From NCBI GenBank assembly GCA_964415675.1, contig CAYQBG010000019.1, forward strand, positions 5,141 through 69,140: a stretch of 64,000 bases of DNA, given 5' to 3'. Numbering within the stretch: the first letter of the stretch is position 1; every line of letters begins with the position of its first letter. The notes beneath the pieces were generated by a model. It searched no databases and was not told the origin of the DNA. It worked only from the letters and a program-made list of their open reading frames with translations. Shown here one piece after another: positions 46,510 through 56,337 of the stretch. The position numbers and the translations under genes are program-made. This DNA is from UBA5336 sp964415675 (GTDB taxonomy: Bacteria > Pseudomonadota > Alphaproteobacteria > Caulobacterales > Hyphomonadaceae).

Positions 46510-49023
46510 ATGCGCGCAACATTTCGATCCAATGCCCGACTCGCCGTTTCGGCGCTGGCCCTGCTGGCCATGCCGGCTTGCAACATCGTCCCATCGAGCG
46601 AGGCGGTGACGGAATATGACGCTCAGCCGACGCCCTCTGCCTGGCCAGTCTTGAATCCGCCCGCCCTCGACCCCGAGGTCGAAGCGCGCGTGACTGAAAT
46701 CATGGCCAGGATGACGCTGGAGCAAAAGGTCGGCCAGGTGATCCAGGCCGACACGAACAGCGTTACGCCCGAAGAGGTGAAGGCTTACCGGCTGGGCTCT
46801 GTCCTGTCGGGGGGCAATTCCGCGCCGGGTGATGAGCCCTATGCTGACACGTCGGCCTGGCTGCAGGCGGCTGATGCCTATTTTGAGGCTTCTACCGACC
46901 CCGAAGGCGTGGAGATCGCCATCCCGGCCATCTGGGGCATCGATGCCGTTCATGGCCATGCGAATCTGACAGGGGCGACCGTCTTTCCTCATAATATCGG
47001 TCTTGGGGCGGCGAACGACCCGGACCTCATCGAGCGGATCATGGAGGTGACGGCTGTCGAACTCATCGTATCCGGTCATGACTGGACCTTCGCGCCGACG
47101 CTTGCTGTGCCGCGCGATGACCGCTGGGGTCGCACCTATGAGGGCTTCTCCGAGGATCCCGATATCGTCGCGTCCTATGGTGACCGCATCGTCTGGGGCC
47201 TGCAGGGGCGACCGGGCACGGATGGTTTCTTCGATGATGGCAGCGTGATCTCGACCGCCAAGCACTTTGTCGGCGATGGCGGCACGACCAATGGCGTTGA
47301 CCAGGGCGATACGGCCGTATCGGAAGAAGACCTGCGCGACATCCATTCCGCAGGATACTTCCCGGCCATTGAGGCCGGTGCGGGATCGGTCATGGCAAGC
47401 TTTAACAGCTGGAATGGTGTGAAGATGCACGGGCATGAGGCCATGCTGACCCGTGTGCTGAAGGACCGTATGCGCTTTACCGGTTTCGTCGTGGGCGACT
47501 GGAACGGTCATGGCCAGATCCCGGGCTGCACCAATACAGATTGCCCGCAGGCCTTCATCGCGGGCGTCGACATGTATATGGCGCCTGACAGCTGGAAAGG
47601 CATCTATGAGAGTACGCTGGCGGCGGTGCAGTCCGGCGAGATACCGATGGAACGCCTCGATGATGCGGTGCGACGCATCCTGCGCGTGAAGGTGCAGTCT
47701 GGCCTTTTCGAGAAACCCATGCCGAGCGCCCGACCAATGGCCGGGGACACCTCGCTGCTGGGCTCGCCGGAACATCGCGCCGTGGCGCGCGAAGCGGTGC
47801 GCAAGTCGCAGGTCCTTCTGAAGAACAATGACGCCCTGCTGCCGCTGGATGCCGACATGACCATTCTGGTGGTTGGTGACGGGGCCGACAACATCTCCAA
47901 GCAGTCCGGGGGATGGACCCTGTCCTGGCAGGGGGGCGGCTACGCCAATTCCGATTTCCCGAATGGCCAGTCTATCCTTGGCGGCATTCGTGAGGCCGTG
48001 CGCGGCAAGGGCGGACGGGTGATCTTTGATCCCGAAGGCACCGCAAATGTTAAGGCCGATGTGGTCATCGCGGTTTATGGCGAAGACCCCTATGCTGAAT
48101 TCCAGGGTGATCTCGACCATCTCGATTTCCAGCCGAACGGTTTCGACACCGCGAAACTCGCCACCTATCAGGAACGCGACATCCCCATCGTGTCGGTCTT
48201 CCTGTCGGGCCGCCCGCTCTGGGTGAACCCGGAGATCAATTCGTCCGACGCCTTTGTGGCGGCCTGGCTGCCCGGCACCGAGGGCGGAGGCGTGGCGGAT
48301 CTTCTTTTTCGCACCGACCCGGCTTTCGACTTTACAGGCCGACTGTCTTATTCCTGGCCGAAACTCGCGACACAGTCGCCGCTCAATGCCGGTGATCCTG
48401 GCTATGATCCGCTTTTCGCACTCGGATACGGGCTGTCTTATGGCGATGATGGCGAGCTTGATGAGCTGTCCGAGGAAAGCGGCCTGGCAGGTATGCAAGC
48501 CGAGGCAAATGGTGCGGTCTTCCAGAGAGGCGGCACCCTTTCGCCCTGGAACGCCTTCCTCGTGGCGGGCTCTGAAGGCGTTATCTTCAATGGCACGGGC
48601 GCCAATCTCGACGCCTTGACGGGAACTCGCACCGACCATCTGGCGCAAGAAGATGCGATCTCACTGCGGTTTGTGGATGACGGCGCCGCACTAGTCTTCA
48701 TGCCGGAGGGCCGCAGCGTGGACTGGTCGGGCGAGGCGGCCGATGGCATGGCGCTCGGCTTTGCGGTCAAAACCGACGCCATCACACCATTGACGCTCGC
48801 CATGGGCTGCGAAGCCGGGAGCTGCGCCACATCGCAGACGCTGTCGCTCGAACCGGGTGACTGGCGGGAGGTGGCGGTTCCGCTGTCATGTTTTGCGGGC
48901 TCTGTGGACCTGTCCGACATCCGTCAGGGGATAAGCTTCTCCGCACCGGCGGGAACGCTGCTGGCGCTGGCCGATATTCGACTGGTCCAGCCGACAGGAC
49001 AGGCGCAAACATGCGCAAGATAA
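46510..49023 (+). CDS. GH3 exo-beta-glucosidase (exo-1,3/1,4-beta-glucanase type)
   Basis: An 837-residue exported glycoside hydrolase. The signal ends near LLAMPAC (C24), an imperfect lipobox, so either a lipoprotein or a periplasmic enzyme. The GH3 barrel has IPAIWGIDAVHGH and the nucleophile D330 in VVGDWNG. The alpha/beta sandwich domain follows (SQVLLKNNDALLPLD-like text near 435), and a C-terminal domain (from about 670) resembles that of ExoP-type glucanases. It should release glucose from imported glucan oligomers. It is 31 bases after halogenase 2 and 55 before the sugar symporter. Confidence 0.92.
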   Translation: MRATFRSNARLAVSALALLAMPACNIVPSSEAVTEYDAQPTPSAWPVLNPPALDPEVEARVTEIMARMTLEQKVGQVIQADTNSVTPEEVKAYRLGSVLSGGNSAPGDEPYADTSAWLQAADAYFEASTDPEGVEIAIPAIWGIDAVHGHANLTGATVFPHNIGLGAANDPDLIERIMEVTAVELIVSGHDWTFAPTLAVPRDDRWGRTYEGFSEDPDIVASYGDRIVWGLQGRPGTDGFFDDGSVISTAKHFVGDGGTTNGVDQGDTAVSEEDLRDIHSAGYFPAIEAGAGSVMASFNSWNGVKMHGHEAMLTRVLKDRMRFTGFVVGDWNGHGQIPGCTNTDCPQAFIAGVDMYMAPDSWKGIYESTLAAVQSGEIPMERLDDAVRRILRVKVQSGLFEKPMPSARPMAGDTSLLGSPEHRAVAREAVRKSQVLLKNNDALLPLDADMTILVVGDGADNISKQSGGWTLSWQGGGYANSDFPNGQSILGGIREAVRGKGGRVIFDPEGTANVKADVVIAVYGEDPYAEFQGDLDHLDFQPNGFDTAKLATYQERDIPIVSVFLSGRPLWVNPEINSSDAFVAAWLPGTEGGGVADLLFRTDPAFDFTGRLSYSWPKLATQSPLNAGDPGYDPLFALGYGLSYGDDGELDELSEESGLAGMQAEANGAVFQRGGTLSPWNAFLVAGSEGVIFNGTGANLDALTGTRTDHLAQEDAISLRFVDDGAALVFMPEGRSVDWSGEAADGMALGFAVKTDAITPLTLAMGCEAGSCATSQTLSLEPGDWREVAVPLSCFAGSVDLSDIRQGISFSAPAGTLLALADIRLVQPTGQAQTCAR

Positions 49024-49078
49024 GCGCAAAGGTGCGGGTGAAACCGGCGCCAAAACAGGTAGCGGGGAGGCTACGCCA

Positions 49079-50668
49079 ATGAATCTGGGAATCATCGACC
49101 TGAGCGTCGTGGCCATCTATGCGGTGGCGCTCTTTGCCATCGCGATCTGGGTCTCACGCGAACCTGCGGGCCATGCCAAGGATACGGAGGACTATTTTCT
49201 TGCTGGCCGGGCCCTGCCCTGGTGGGCAATCGGGGCGTCGCTCATCGCCTCGAATATTTCAGCCGAACAGATTATTGGCCAGTCCGGGCAGGGCTTCGTC
49301 GTCGGCCTCGCCATTGCGGCCTATGAATGGCAGGCCGCCATCGTTCTTCTGATCACGGCGAAATTCTTTCTGCCCATCTTCCTGAAGCGAGAAATCTATA
49401 CGATGCCGCAATTCCTGGAGACGCGTTATGGCGATGGCGTCAAAGGTCTGATGTCGGTCTACTGGATCGCGCTTTACACGGCCGTGAACCTGACCGCCGT
49501 CCTGTGGCTTGGCGGGCTTGCGATCGAGAGCCTCACCGGCCTCAATGTGTTCTATGCCATGTGTGGCCTTGCGGCCTTCGCGGTGCTCTATTCGCTCTAT
49601 GGCGGGCTGAAGGCGGTGGCGCTGACCGACATTATTCAGGTGGTCATCCTGATCGCCGGCGGCGCGGCCATTACCTGGATCGCGCTGAATCTCGTCTCCG
49701 GCGGCAATGGACCGCTGGCGGGTTTCGCGCGTCTCGGCGAAGAAGTGCCCGGGCATTTCAAGATGATCCTGGACAAGGACAATCCGAGCTATTCCGACCT
49801 GCCGGGAATATGGACCCTGCTGGGCGGCCTCTGGGTGCTGCACTTTTCCTATTGGGGGTTCAATCAGTACATCATTCAGCGTGCGCTGGGGGCGGAGAAT
49901 CTGGCCGAAGCACAGAAGGGGCTGGCCCTGGCCGCATTCCTGAAGCTGCTCATCCCACTGATCGTGGTGGTTCCGGGAATTGCCGCACTTATCCTTGCCC
50001 AGGATGGCACCCTGTCGGCGCAAACGCTGAGCGAAAAGCCCGACCGGACCTATGGGACACTGATGACACTTGCTCCGGACGGTCTGCGCGGTCTTGTCTT
50101 CGCGGCCCTGATCGCAGCGATCGTGTCTTCGCTCGCCTCGATGATGAACTCGATCTCGACCATTTTCACGATGGATATTTATCGCGATTACATTGCCCGG
50201 GACAAAGGCGAGAAACATTATGTGCTTGTCGGGCGGGCGGCGGCCCTGACCGCTATGGTTCTGGCCCTTTTTCTTGCCCGTCCGTTCCTTGGCGGCATGG
50301 AAAGCGCGTTCCAGACCATCCAGGAATATTCCGGTTTCATCGCGCCGGGCGTGGTGGCGATTTTTCTGCTCGGCTTCTTCTTCAAGCCGGCCAATCAGTT
50401 CGGCGCCTTTGCCGTGCTCATCGGCTCGGTCATCATCAGTCTGGCCATGAAACTTCTCCTGCCGGACATGCCTTTCGTGCTGCGCATCTGGATCGTTTTC
50501 CTGGCAATTATGGTGCTTGGCGTCGTCGTAAGCCTGGTCACGCCCCGCCCGGAAAGCCAGCAGCCCGTTGCGCTTGGCGATATCAATTTCCATACGCGGC
50601 CAGGCTTTAACTTCGCTGCTGTCCTGGTCATCGCCATTCTGGGGACGATTTACGCAGTCTACTGGTAG
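49079..50668 (+). CDS. Sodium/glucose-type symporter (SSS family)
   Basis: A 529-residue inner-membrane transporter with about 14 hydrophobic helices. SSS-family signs are DYFLAGRALPWWAIGASLIASNISAEQ-type text near residues 37-60, FLETRYG, and YGGLKAVALTDIIQ. The Na-site region ALIAAIVSSLASMMNS is intact. Position between the GH3 glucosidase and glucose catabolic genes strongly suggests Na-driven glucose uptake, like Vibrio SglT. Galactose or another hexose cannot be excluded by sequence alone. Confidence 0.92.
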   Translation: MNLGIIDLSVVAIYAVALFAIAIWVSREPAGHAKDTEDYFLAGRALPWWAIGASLIASNISAEQIIGQSGQGFVVGLAIAAYEWQAAIVLLITAKFFLPIFLKREIYTMPQFLETRYGDGVKGLMSVYWIALYTAVNLTAVLWLGGLAIESLTGLNVFYAMCGLAAFAVLYSLYGGLKAVALTDIIQVVILIAGGAAITWIALNLVSGGNGPLAGFARLGEEVPGHFKMILDKDNPSYSDLPGIWTLLGGLWVLHFSYWGFNQYIIQRALGAENLAEAQKGLALAAFLKLLIPLIVVVPGIAALILAQDGTLSAQTLSEKPDRTYGTLMTLAPDGLRGLVFAALIAAIVSSLASMMNSISTIFTMDIYRDYIARDKGEKHYVLVGRAAALTAMVLALFLARPFLGGMESAFQTIQEYSGFIAPGVVAIFLLGFFFKPANQFGAFAVLIGSVIISLAMKLLLPDMPFVLRIWIVFLAIMVLGVVVSLVTPRPESQQPVALGDINFHTRPGFNFAAVLVIAILGTIYAVYW

Positions 50669-50695
50669 GTTACCTTAAGGACGAGAAAGACCATT

Positions 50696-52153
50696 ATGGC
50701 AAAGTTCGTACCCGTCGAACCGTTCAATCTCGTCATTTTTGGCGGGACCGGGGACCTGTCCCAGCGCAAGCTGTTGCCGGCCCTGTTCCATCGCTGGCTC
50801 GACGGGCAGATCCCGGAGGGCAGCCGGATTATCGGGTCGGCCCGCACGGAGATGAATACGAAGGATTTCCGCGCCTTCGCACGAAAAGCCTGTGAGGCGG
50901 CCACAGGGCCCGAGGCCTGGGATGGGGCGGCCTGGAAGGCTTTCGAAAAGCTGGTCGACTATCAGACCCTGGATGCCACGGCGGCAGATGCTGACTGGTC
51001 GGGCCTGGCCGGGCGGCTGAATGGCGAGATTTCGCTGAATGTCTATTATCTCGCGACGGCGCCGCGTCTCTATGTCGATATTGCCGCCGCAATTGATACA
51101 GCCGGGCTTGCGACTCCCCAATCCCGGCTCGTCCTTGAAAAGCCGATCGGAACCGATCTTTCCTCGGCGCGCGCGATCAATGAGGGCGTCTGCGCGCATT
51201 TCGACGAAGACCAGATTTACCGGATAGACCATTATCTGGGCAAGGAGACGGTCCAGAACCTGATGGTGCTGCGATTTGCCAATCGCCTGATGGAACCGGT
51301 CTGGAACCGAACTTCGGTCGATCATGTCCAGATCACCGTAGCCGAGGATCTCGGGCTGGAAGGCCGTGCCGGTTATTATGACCGTTCGGGAGCGCTTCGG
51401 GACATGGTCCAGAACCATCTGCTCCAGCTTGTCTGCCTGACCGCGATGGAGCCGCCCGCGACGCTGGAAGGCGACGATGTGCGGACCGAAAAGATCAAGG
51501 TGCTAAAATCCCTGCAACGCCTGACACCACAGCTGGCGCAGAGCCGAACGGTGCGCGGACAGTACACGGCCGGCCTGGTCGGCGGCGAAAAGGTGAGAGG
51601 CTATCTCGAAGAACTCGGCGAAGAGGCGAAAAGCTCAACCGAGACCTTCGTGGCTCTGAAGACCGAGGTTCAGAACTGGCGCTGGGCAGGCGTGCCCTTC
51701 TATTTGCGCACGGGCAAGCGGATGAGCGCGCGATGGTCAGAAATCGTGATTGCGTTCAAACCCGTGCCGCATTCGATTTTCGATCAGTCCCCGAGCGAGG
51801 CCAACCGGCTTGTTATTCGCCTGCAGCCTGATGAGGGCGTGAGGCTGTTCCTGCAGATCAAGGAACCGGGTCCGGGGGGGCTCAGGATCAAGTCGCTGCC
51901 ACTGAACCTCTCTTATGCGGAAAATTTCACGCTGCGCTATCCCGACGCCTATGAGAGGCTCCTGATGGATGTCGTGCGGGGTAATCTCGCTTTGTTCATG
52001 CGCCGCGATGAGGTCGAGGCGGCCTGGAGCTGGGTCGATGGCATCATTGCGGCCTGGGCTGAGACCGACAGCGCGCCGGAACCGTATGCGGCTGGAAGTG
52101 ACGGGCCGGTCTCGGCAGCCCTGCTGATGGATCGCGACGGGCGCAACTGGTGA
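50696..52153 (+). CDS. zwf: Glucose-6-phosphate 1-dehydrogenase
   Basis: This 485-residue enzyme oxidises glucose-6-phosphate to 6-phosphogluconolactone with NAD(P). The dinucleotide motif is GGTGDLSQRKL (from residue 16), and the substrate-binding signature is DHYLGKE. The length is normal for the family. It is 27 bases after the symporter gene and 12 before pgl, opening the Entner-Doudoroff block. No separate promoter is evident in the 27-base gap, which suggests read-through from the glucan genes. Confidence 0.96.
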   Translation: MAKFVPVEPFNLVIFGGTGDLSQRKLLPALFHRWLDGQIPEGSRIIGSARTEMNTKDFRAFARKACEAATGPEAWDGAAWKAFEKLVDYQTLDATAADADWSGLAGRLNGEISLNVYYLATAPRLYVDIAAAIDTAGLATPQSRLVLEKPIGTDLSSARAINEGVCAHFDEDQIYRIDHYLGKETVQNLMVLRFANRLMEPVWNRTSVDHVQITVAEDLGLEGRAGYYDRSGALRDMVQNHLLQLVCLTAMEPPATLEGDDVRTEKIKVLKSLQRLTPQLAQSRTVRGQYTAGLVGGEKVRGYLEELGEEAKSSTETFVALKTEVQNWRWAGVPFYLRTGKRMSARWSEIVIAFKPVPHSIFDQSPSEANRLVIRLQPDEGVRLFLQIKEPGPGGLRIKSLPLNLSYAENFTLRYPDAYERLLMDVVRGNLALFMRRDEVEAAWSWVDGIIAAWAETDSAPEPYAAGSDGPVSAALLMDRDGRNW

Positions 52154-52165
52154 GGAGGGCCGATC

Positions 52166-52858
52166 ATGTCACTGACCGCGTTTGAAACCCGAAAGACGGC
52201 GACGACGCATGTCGCGGCTCTGATGGAAGGCGCGCTGCGCCAACAGCTGGCCGCGACGGGAGAAGCCGGACTGCTGCTCTCTGGCGGATCGACGCCAGGC
52301 CCGGTCTATGAGGAGCTTGGCGCCTGCGGTCTGGACTGGTCGCGGGTCGCAGTCGGCCTTGTCGATGAGCGTTGGGTGGACGAGGATGACCCGGCTTCAA
52401 ATGCCGCGCTGGTCCGGCGCACGCTGATGGCCGGCAAGGCCGCCGCAGCGTGTTTCGAGCCCATGAAGACGCCGGCCGCTCATCCTGCGCCGGCGTTGGC
52501 TGAGCGCGAAACGGCTTATGCGCGGATTTGTAGAAAGTCGCCGGTGATCCTGCTCGGCATGGGCCCCGACGGGCATACAGCAAGCTGGTTTCCCGGCGCG
52601 ACCGGGCTCGATGGCGTGATGGACACGGAGAATGCCCGTATGCTCGGCGCCATCGATGCCGGCGGCTCAGCCGTCGCCGGCGACCACCCAGCGCGCATGA
52701 CGCTGACGGCTCGCGCCCTGACCGGAGCCGGGCTCGTCATCCTGTTCATCACCGGCGAGGAAAAGCGTGCGGTGCTGGAAAACCAAGAGGCTGGACTGCC
52801 GGTTCATGCTGCGCGGTCGCTCCTCGGGAGAAAGCTCAAGGAGGTTTGGGCGCCATGA
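52166..52858 (+). CDS. pgl: 6-phosphogluconolactonase
   Basis: A 230-residue enzyme of the glucosamine-6-P isomerase-like fold that hydrolyses the lactone made by Zwf. Conserved features are LLLSGGSTPGPVYEEL, the VGLVDERWVDEDDPASN region and LGMGPDGHTASWFPG. Its stop overlaps the edd start (ATGA), giving translational coupling. Length is typical of the bacterial DevB-type enzyme. Confidence 0.95.
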   Translation: MSLTAFETRKTATTHVAALMEGALRQQLAATGEAGLLLSGGSTPGPVYEELGACGLDWSRVAVGLVDERWVDEDDPASNAALVRRTLMAGKAAAACFEPMKTPAAHPAPALAERETAYARICRKSPVILLGMGPDGHTASWFPGATGLDGVMDTENARMLGAIDAGGSAVAGDHPARMTLTARALTGAGLVILFITGEEKRAVLENQEAGLPVHAARSLLGRKLKEVWAP

Positions 52859-54687
52859 CGACACTTCATCCCAAGGTTGCCGAGGTCCTGGCAAGGATTG
52901 AGGATCGCTCGCGCGACAGCCGCGCGGCTTATCTGGAACTGATCCGCGCCCGCAAACCTGACGGCTTTGCGAGAAAGCGACTGTCCGAGGGTAATCAGGC
53001 CCATGCCAGCGCGGGCTGCGCGGTGATGGACAAGGCAGAGCTTCTGGGCGCCGAGTGGCCCAATATCGGGATTGTCACCGCCTATAATGACATGCTCTCG
53101 GCGCATGCCCCTTTTGAGCATTATCCCGAGATTATCCGCGCTGCCGCGCGTGAGGCCGGCGCGACGGCGCAGGTCGCCGGCGGCGTACCGGCCATGTGCG
53201 ACGGTGTCACCCAGGGCCAGCCGGGTATGGAGCTGTCGCTGTTTTCACGCGACGTCATCGCGCTCGCCTCAGCTGTGTCACTCAGTCATGACGCTTTTGA
53301 TGCTGCGATCCATCTCGGTGTGTGTGACAAGATCATCCCGGGCCTTGTCATCGCTGCGCTGCGCTTTGGCTGGCTGCCGCATGTCTTTGCGCCGGCCGGG
53401 CCGATGCCGTCCGGTCTGCCCAATCCGGAGAAGGCGCGAATCCGCCAGGAATTTGCGCAAGGCAAGGTTGGGCGCGACGTGCTGCTCAAGGCGGAAGCAG
53501 AAAGCTATCACAGCCCGGGTACCTGCACTTTCTATGGCACGGCCAATTCCAACCAGATGATGATGGAGGTGATGGGCCTGCATGTGCCCGGTGCCGCCTT
53601 TGTCAATCCCGGCACGCCGCTGCGCGAGGCGCTGACGCGCGCCGCCACGCAAAGAGCGGCGGGAATGACCATCAAGGGCGACTACACGCCGATGGGCGAG
53701 ATCATCGACGCGCGCAGCATCGTCAATGCGATCGTCGGGCTGATGGCGACAGGCGGGTCGACCAATCACGCCCTGCACATTCCGGCCATGGCGGCTGCGT
53801 GCGGGATTCAGGTGACGCTGGAAGACTTCGCCGACCTGTCTGCCGTGACGCCTCTGATGTGCCGGATCTATCCCAATGGCACGGCGGATGTGAACCATTT
53901 CCACGCCGCCGGCGGCATGGGCTTCCTGATCCGTGAGCTCATCGAAGCGGGCCTGATAATTGGCGAGGCGCAAGGCATTTCCGGTCCGGTTTCCAACTAT
54001 AGCGAGGAACCCTGGCTCGATGGTGACGTACTCACATGGCGCCCGGCGCCTGAAACCAGCGGCGACATGGATGTGTTGCGCCCGGCTTCGGACCCTTTCC
54101 AGGCCGAGGGCGGGCTGCGCCTGATGGATGGCCCGCTTGGGCGCGGGGTAACCAAGGTCTCAGCGGTCAAGCCGGAAAACCGTATTGTCGAGGCGCCTGC
54201 ACGTGTTTTCGACACTCAGGAGGCGCTGAAAGTCGCTCACAAGGCCGGCGAGCTCGACCGTGATGTGGTGGCTGTGGTGCGCTTCCAGGGGCCGACAGCC
54301 AATGGCATGCCGGAGCTGCACTCGCTGTCGCCCGTCCTCGGCGCGTTGCAGGATGCCGGTCACAAGGTCGCACTTGTCACCGACGGGCGCATGTCTGGTG
54401 CATCGGGCAAGGTACCTAGCGCTATCCATGTCGGCCCGGAAGCCGCGCGTGGCGGCCCGCTGGCCCGCGTACAGGACGGCGATATCATCCGGGTCGATTG
54501 TGAACATGGCGAACTGTCGCTGAAGCTGGATCCGTCGGAGTTCGCCGCGCGCGAAGCCACACCGTTCCGCCCGAATGAGAGCCATACCGGCCTGGGGCGG
54601 GAAATGTTCGGGGCCTTCCGCACCGGTGCGGCCGAGACCGAGACAGGTGCCAGCCTGTTCGACTTTTTCATGCCGCGTGGCGCGTGA
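52855..54687 (+). CDS. edd: Phosphogluconate dehydratase
   Basis: A 610-residue [4Fe-4S] dehydratase of the IlvD/Edd family that converts 6-phosphogluconate to 2-keto-3-deoxy-6-phosphogluconate. Cluster-binding Cys candidates are in VPAMCDGVTQG and in LGVCDKIIPGL; IGLMATGGSTNHALH and the C-terminal VTDGRMSGASGKVPSAIHVGPEA-type region (GRMSGASGK) are diagnostic. The start overlaps the pgl stop by four bases; a start three codons upstream is less likely. The stop overlaps glk by one base. Confidence 0.96.
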   Translation: MTTLHPKVAEVLARIEDRSRDSRAAYLELIRARKPDGFARKRLSEGNQAHASAGCAVMDKAELLGAEWPNIGIVTAYNDMLSAHAPFEHYPEIIRAAAREAGATAQVAGGVPAMCDGVTQGQPGMELSLFSRDVIALASAVSLSHDAFDAAIHLGVCDKIIPGLVIAALRFGWLPHVFAPAGPMPSGLPNPEKARIRQEFAQGKVGRDVLLKAEAESYHSPGTCTFYGTANSNQMMMEVMGLHVPGAAFVNPGTPLREALTRAATQRAAGMTIKGDYTPMGEIIDARSIVNAIVGLMATGGSTNHALHIPAMAAACGIQVTLEDFADLSAVTPLMCRIYPNGTADVNHFHAAGGMGFLIRELIEAGLIIGEAQGISGPVSNYSEEPWLDGDVLTWRPAPETSGDMDVLRPASDPFQAEGGLRLMDGPLGRGVTKVSAVKPENRIVEAPARVFDTQEALKVAHKAGELDRDVVAVVRFQGPTANGMPELHSLSPVLGALQDAGHKVALVTDGRMSGASGKVPSAIHVGPEAARGGPLARVQDGDIIRVDCEHGELSLKLDPSEFAAREATPFRPNESHTGLGREMFGAFRTGAAETETGASLFDFFMPRGA

Positions 54688-55661
54688 TGGAGGCCCGCGT
54701 TCTCGTCGGAGATGTCGGCGGCACGAATTGCCGTTTCGCACTGGCCGGTCGTGTGCAGGACGCGATTGAAGTGCATGAGGTGCGCAAGCTGCGCAATGAC
54801 GACCATGCCAGTTTTGCTGACGCGCTTGCGACCTATCTGAGCGGGATTGACGAGAAACCCTGCCGTGCCCTGTTTGCCCTGGCAGGACCGCCACAGGGGG
54901 ATGGCAGTATCAAGCTGGTCAATCGCGACTGGCCGCGTGTTCACCCCGGAGTTCTGGCGGAAGGCGCCGGGCTCGAAAAAGTCACGCTGGTCAATGACTT
55001 CGCCGCAATGGCGCGTGCGATTCCGGAACTTGGCCCGGAGGCATTCGAGACAATCCGCCCTGGTACGCCGGCGCCCGGATCACCCGTTATCGTGACCGGG
55101 CCGGGCACAGGTTTCGGCGTTGGCACCTTGATTCCGCTTGCAGACCGGCGCTGTCATGTCCTGACCGGTGAAGGCGGGCATGCGGCTTATAGCGCTCATA
55201 CCGTGCGCGAAGCCAGGCTGGCCGAGCGCATGGCGGGGGAATATGGCTATGTGTCGACGGAGATGATCGTGTCGGGAGCCTGGCTGCAGCCGGTCTTCTA
55301 TCATTTGTCAGATATGCACGGCCGGCCGCGCGAGACCCTTTCTCCAGCTGAAATACTGGCGCGGGCTGAAGCGGGTGATGCGCTTTGCGAAGAGGTCTGC
55401 CAGTTGCGAGCCCGCGCGATCATGGGCGCGGCAGGCGATCTGGTGCTTGTCAATGGCGGGCGCGGCGGTGTGGTGCTGACCGGAGGCGTGGCTGAGCGCA
55501 TGGTTCGCTGGCTGTGTGCGCCTGAAGCCCTGGCGCGTTTTGAGGAACGTGGTTCTCACAGAGACTATATGCGTCCGGTCCCCGTCAGGGTGCTTCACGA
55601 AACAACGGCCCCGCTGATCGGGGCGGCGGCCCTCATTCTCGGAGACGGACATGCAAGCTGA
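54687..55661 (+). CDS. glk: Glucokinase
   Basis: A 324-residue ATP-dependent glucokinase of the proteobacterial Glk family. The phosphate loop is GDVGGTNCRF (residues 8-17), with VNDFAAMARA holding the catalytic Asp and VTGPGTGFGVG the second phosphate motif. It traps glucose delivered by the symporter as glucose-6-phosphate for Zwf. The ATG at 54687 overlaps the edd stop (TGATG); a GTG one codon earlier is possible. Its end overlaps eda by 11 bases. Confidence 0.95.
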   Translation: MEARVLVGDVGGTNCRFALAGRVQDAIEVHEVRKLRNDDHASFADALATYLSGIDEKPCRALFALAGPPQGDGSIKLVNRDWPRVHPGVLAEGAGLEKVTLVNDFAAMARAIPELGPEAFETIRPGTPAPGSPVIVTGPGTGFGVGTLIPLADRRCHVLTGEGGHAAYSAHTVREARLAERMAGEYGYVSTEMIVSGAWLQPVFYHLSDMHGRPRETLSPAEILARAEAGDALCEEVCQLRARAIMGAAGDLVLVNGGRGGVVLTGGVAERMVRWLCAPEALARFEERGSHRDYMRPVPVRVLHETTAPLIGAAALILGDGHAS

Positions 55662-56289
55662 ACTCATGCGGCGTGCGCGCCATGCCGGTGTCGTTCCGGT
55701 GCTCACAGTCGATGATGCGGCGAGTGCAGTGTCACTGGCGCGTGCCCTCGCAGCAGGCGGACTCGATGTCATGGAGATCACCCTGCGGACCTCAGCGGCG
55801 CTGGACGCCATTTCTGCGATTGCTGCCAGCGATGTGGACTGCCTCATTGGAGCTGGCACCATAGTGACGGAAGGCGATGTCGATGCAGCGGGTAAGGCCG
55901 GGGCGCAATTCCTTGTCACGCCGGGTACGCCCGGCAGTCTTGTTCCTAGCCTGCTTGATTATCCGGGCCCCGTCATTCCCGGCGTATCGACCGTGGGCGA
56001 GGCGATGACGCTCCATGAAGCAGGTTTTGGCGTCCTGAAATTCTTTCCGGCGGAACCTGCCGGCGGCGCGCCGTTTCTCAAGGCGCTGGCTGGACCGCTT
56101 CCCGATATCATGTTCATGCCGACCGGCGGTATTCGTCCCGCCACCTTCGGCGCCTATCTCGCCTTGCCGAATGTCCTGGCGGTCGGTGGCTCCTGGATCG
56201 CGAGCGCAGCTGATATGTCAGCGGGCCACTGGGCCGATATAGAGGCGCGGGCCAGACAGGCATTCGACGCCGCCAGTGCAATCCGATAG
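55651..56289 (+). CDS. eda: 2-keto-3-deoxy-6-phosphogluconate (KDPG) aldolase
   Basis: A 212-residue class I aldolase that splits KDPG into pyruvate and glyceraldehyde-3-phosphate. The catalytic Glu is E42 and R46 binds phosphate in MEITLRT; the Schiff-base Lys is K130 in GVLKFFPAE. GAGTIVTEGDV and PTGGIRP are further family motifs. GGAGACGGAC precedes the ATG inside the glk end. It closes the Entner-Doudoroff block. Confidence 0.96.
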   Translation: MQAELMRRARHAGVVPVLTVDDAASAVSLARALAAGGLDVMEITLRTSAALDAISAIAASDVDCLIGAGTIVTEGDVDAAGKAGAQFLVTPGTPGSLVPSLLDYPGPVIPGVSTVGEAMTLHEAGFGVLKFFPAEPAGGAPFLKALAGPLPDIMFMPTGGIRPATFGAYLALPNVLAVGGSWIASAADMSAGHWADIEARARQAFDAASAIR

Positions 56290-56337
56290 AACGCCCTCGC
56301 GATCCCGAACCCGAACATTAGCGAATTGAGGATGCCC

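Noticed and set aside
46087..48648. 853-codon open frame antisense to the GH3 gene
   Set aside because: It lies wholly over genes with strong family motifs on the other strand (GH3 and the end of halogenase 2). High GC leaves antisense frames free of stops, and the product has no recognisable domain.
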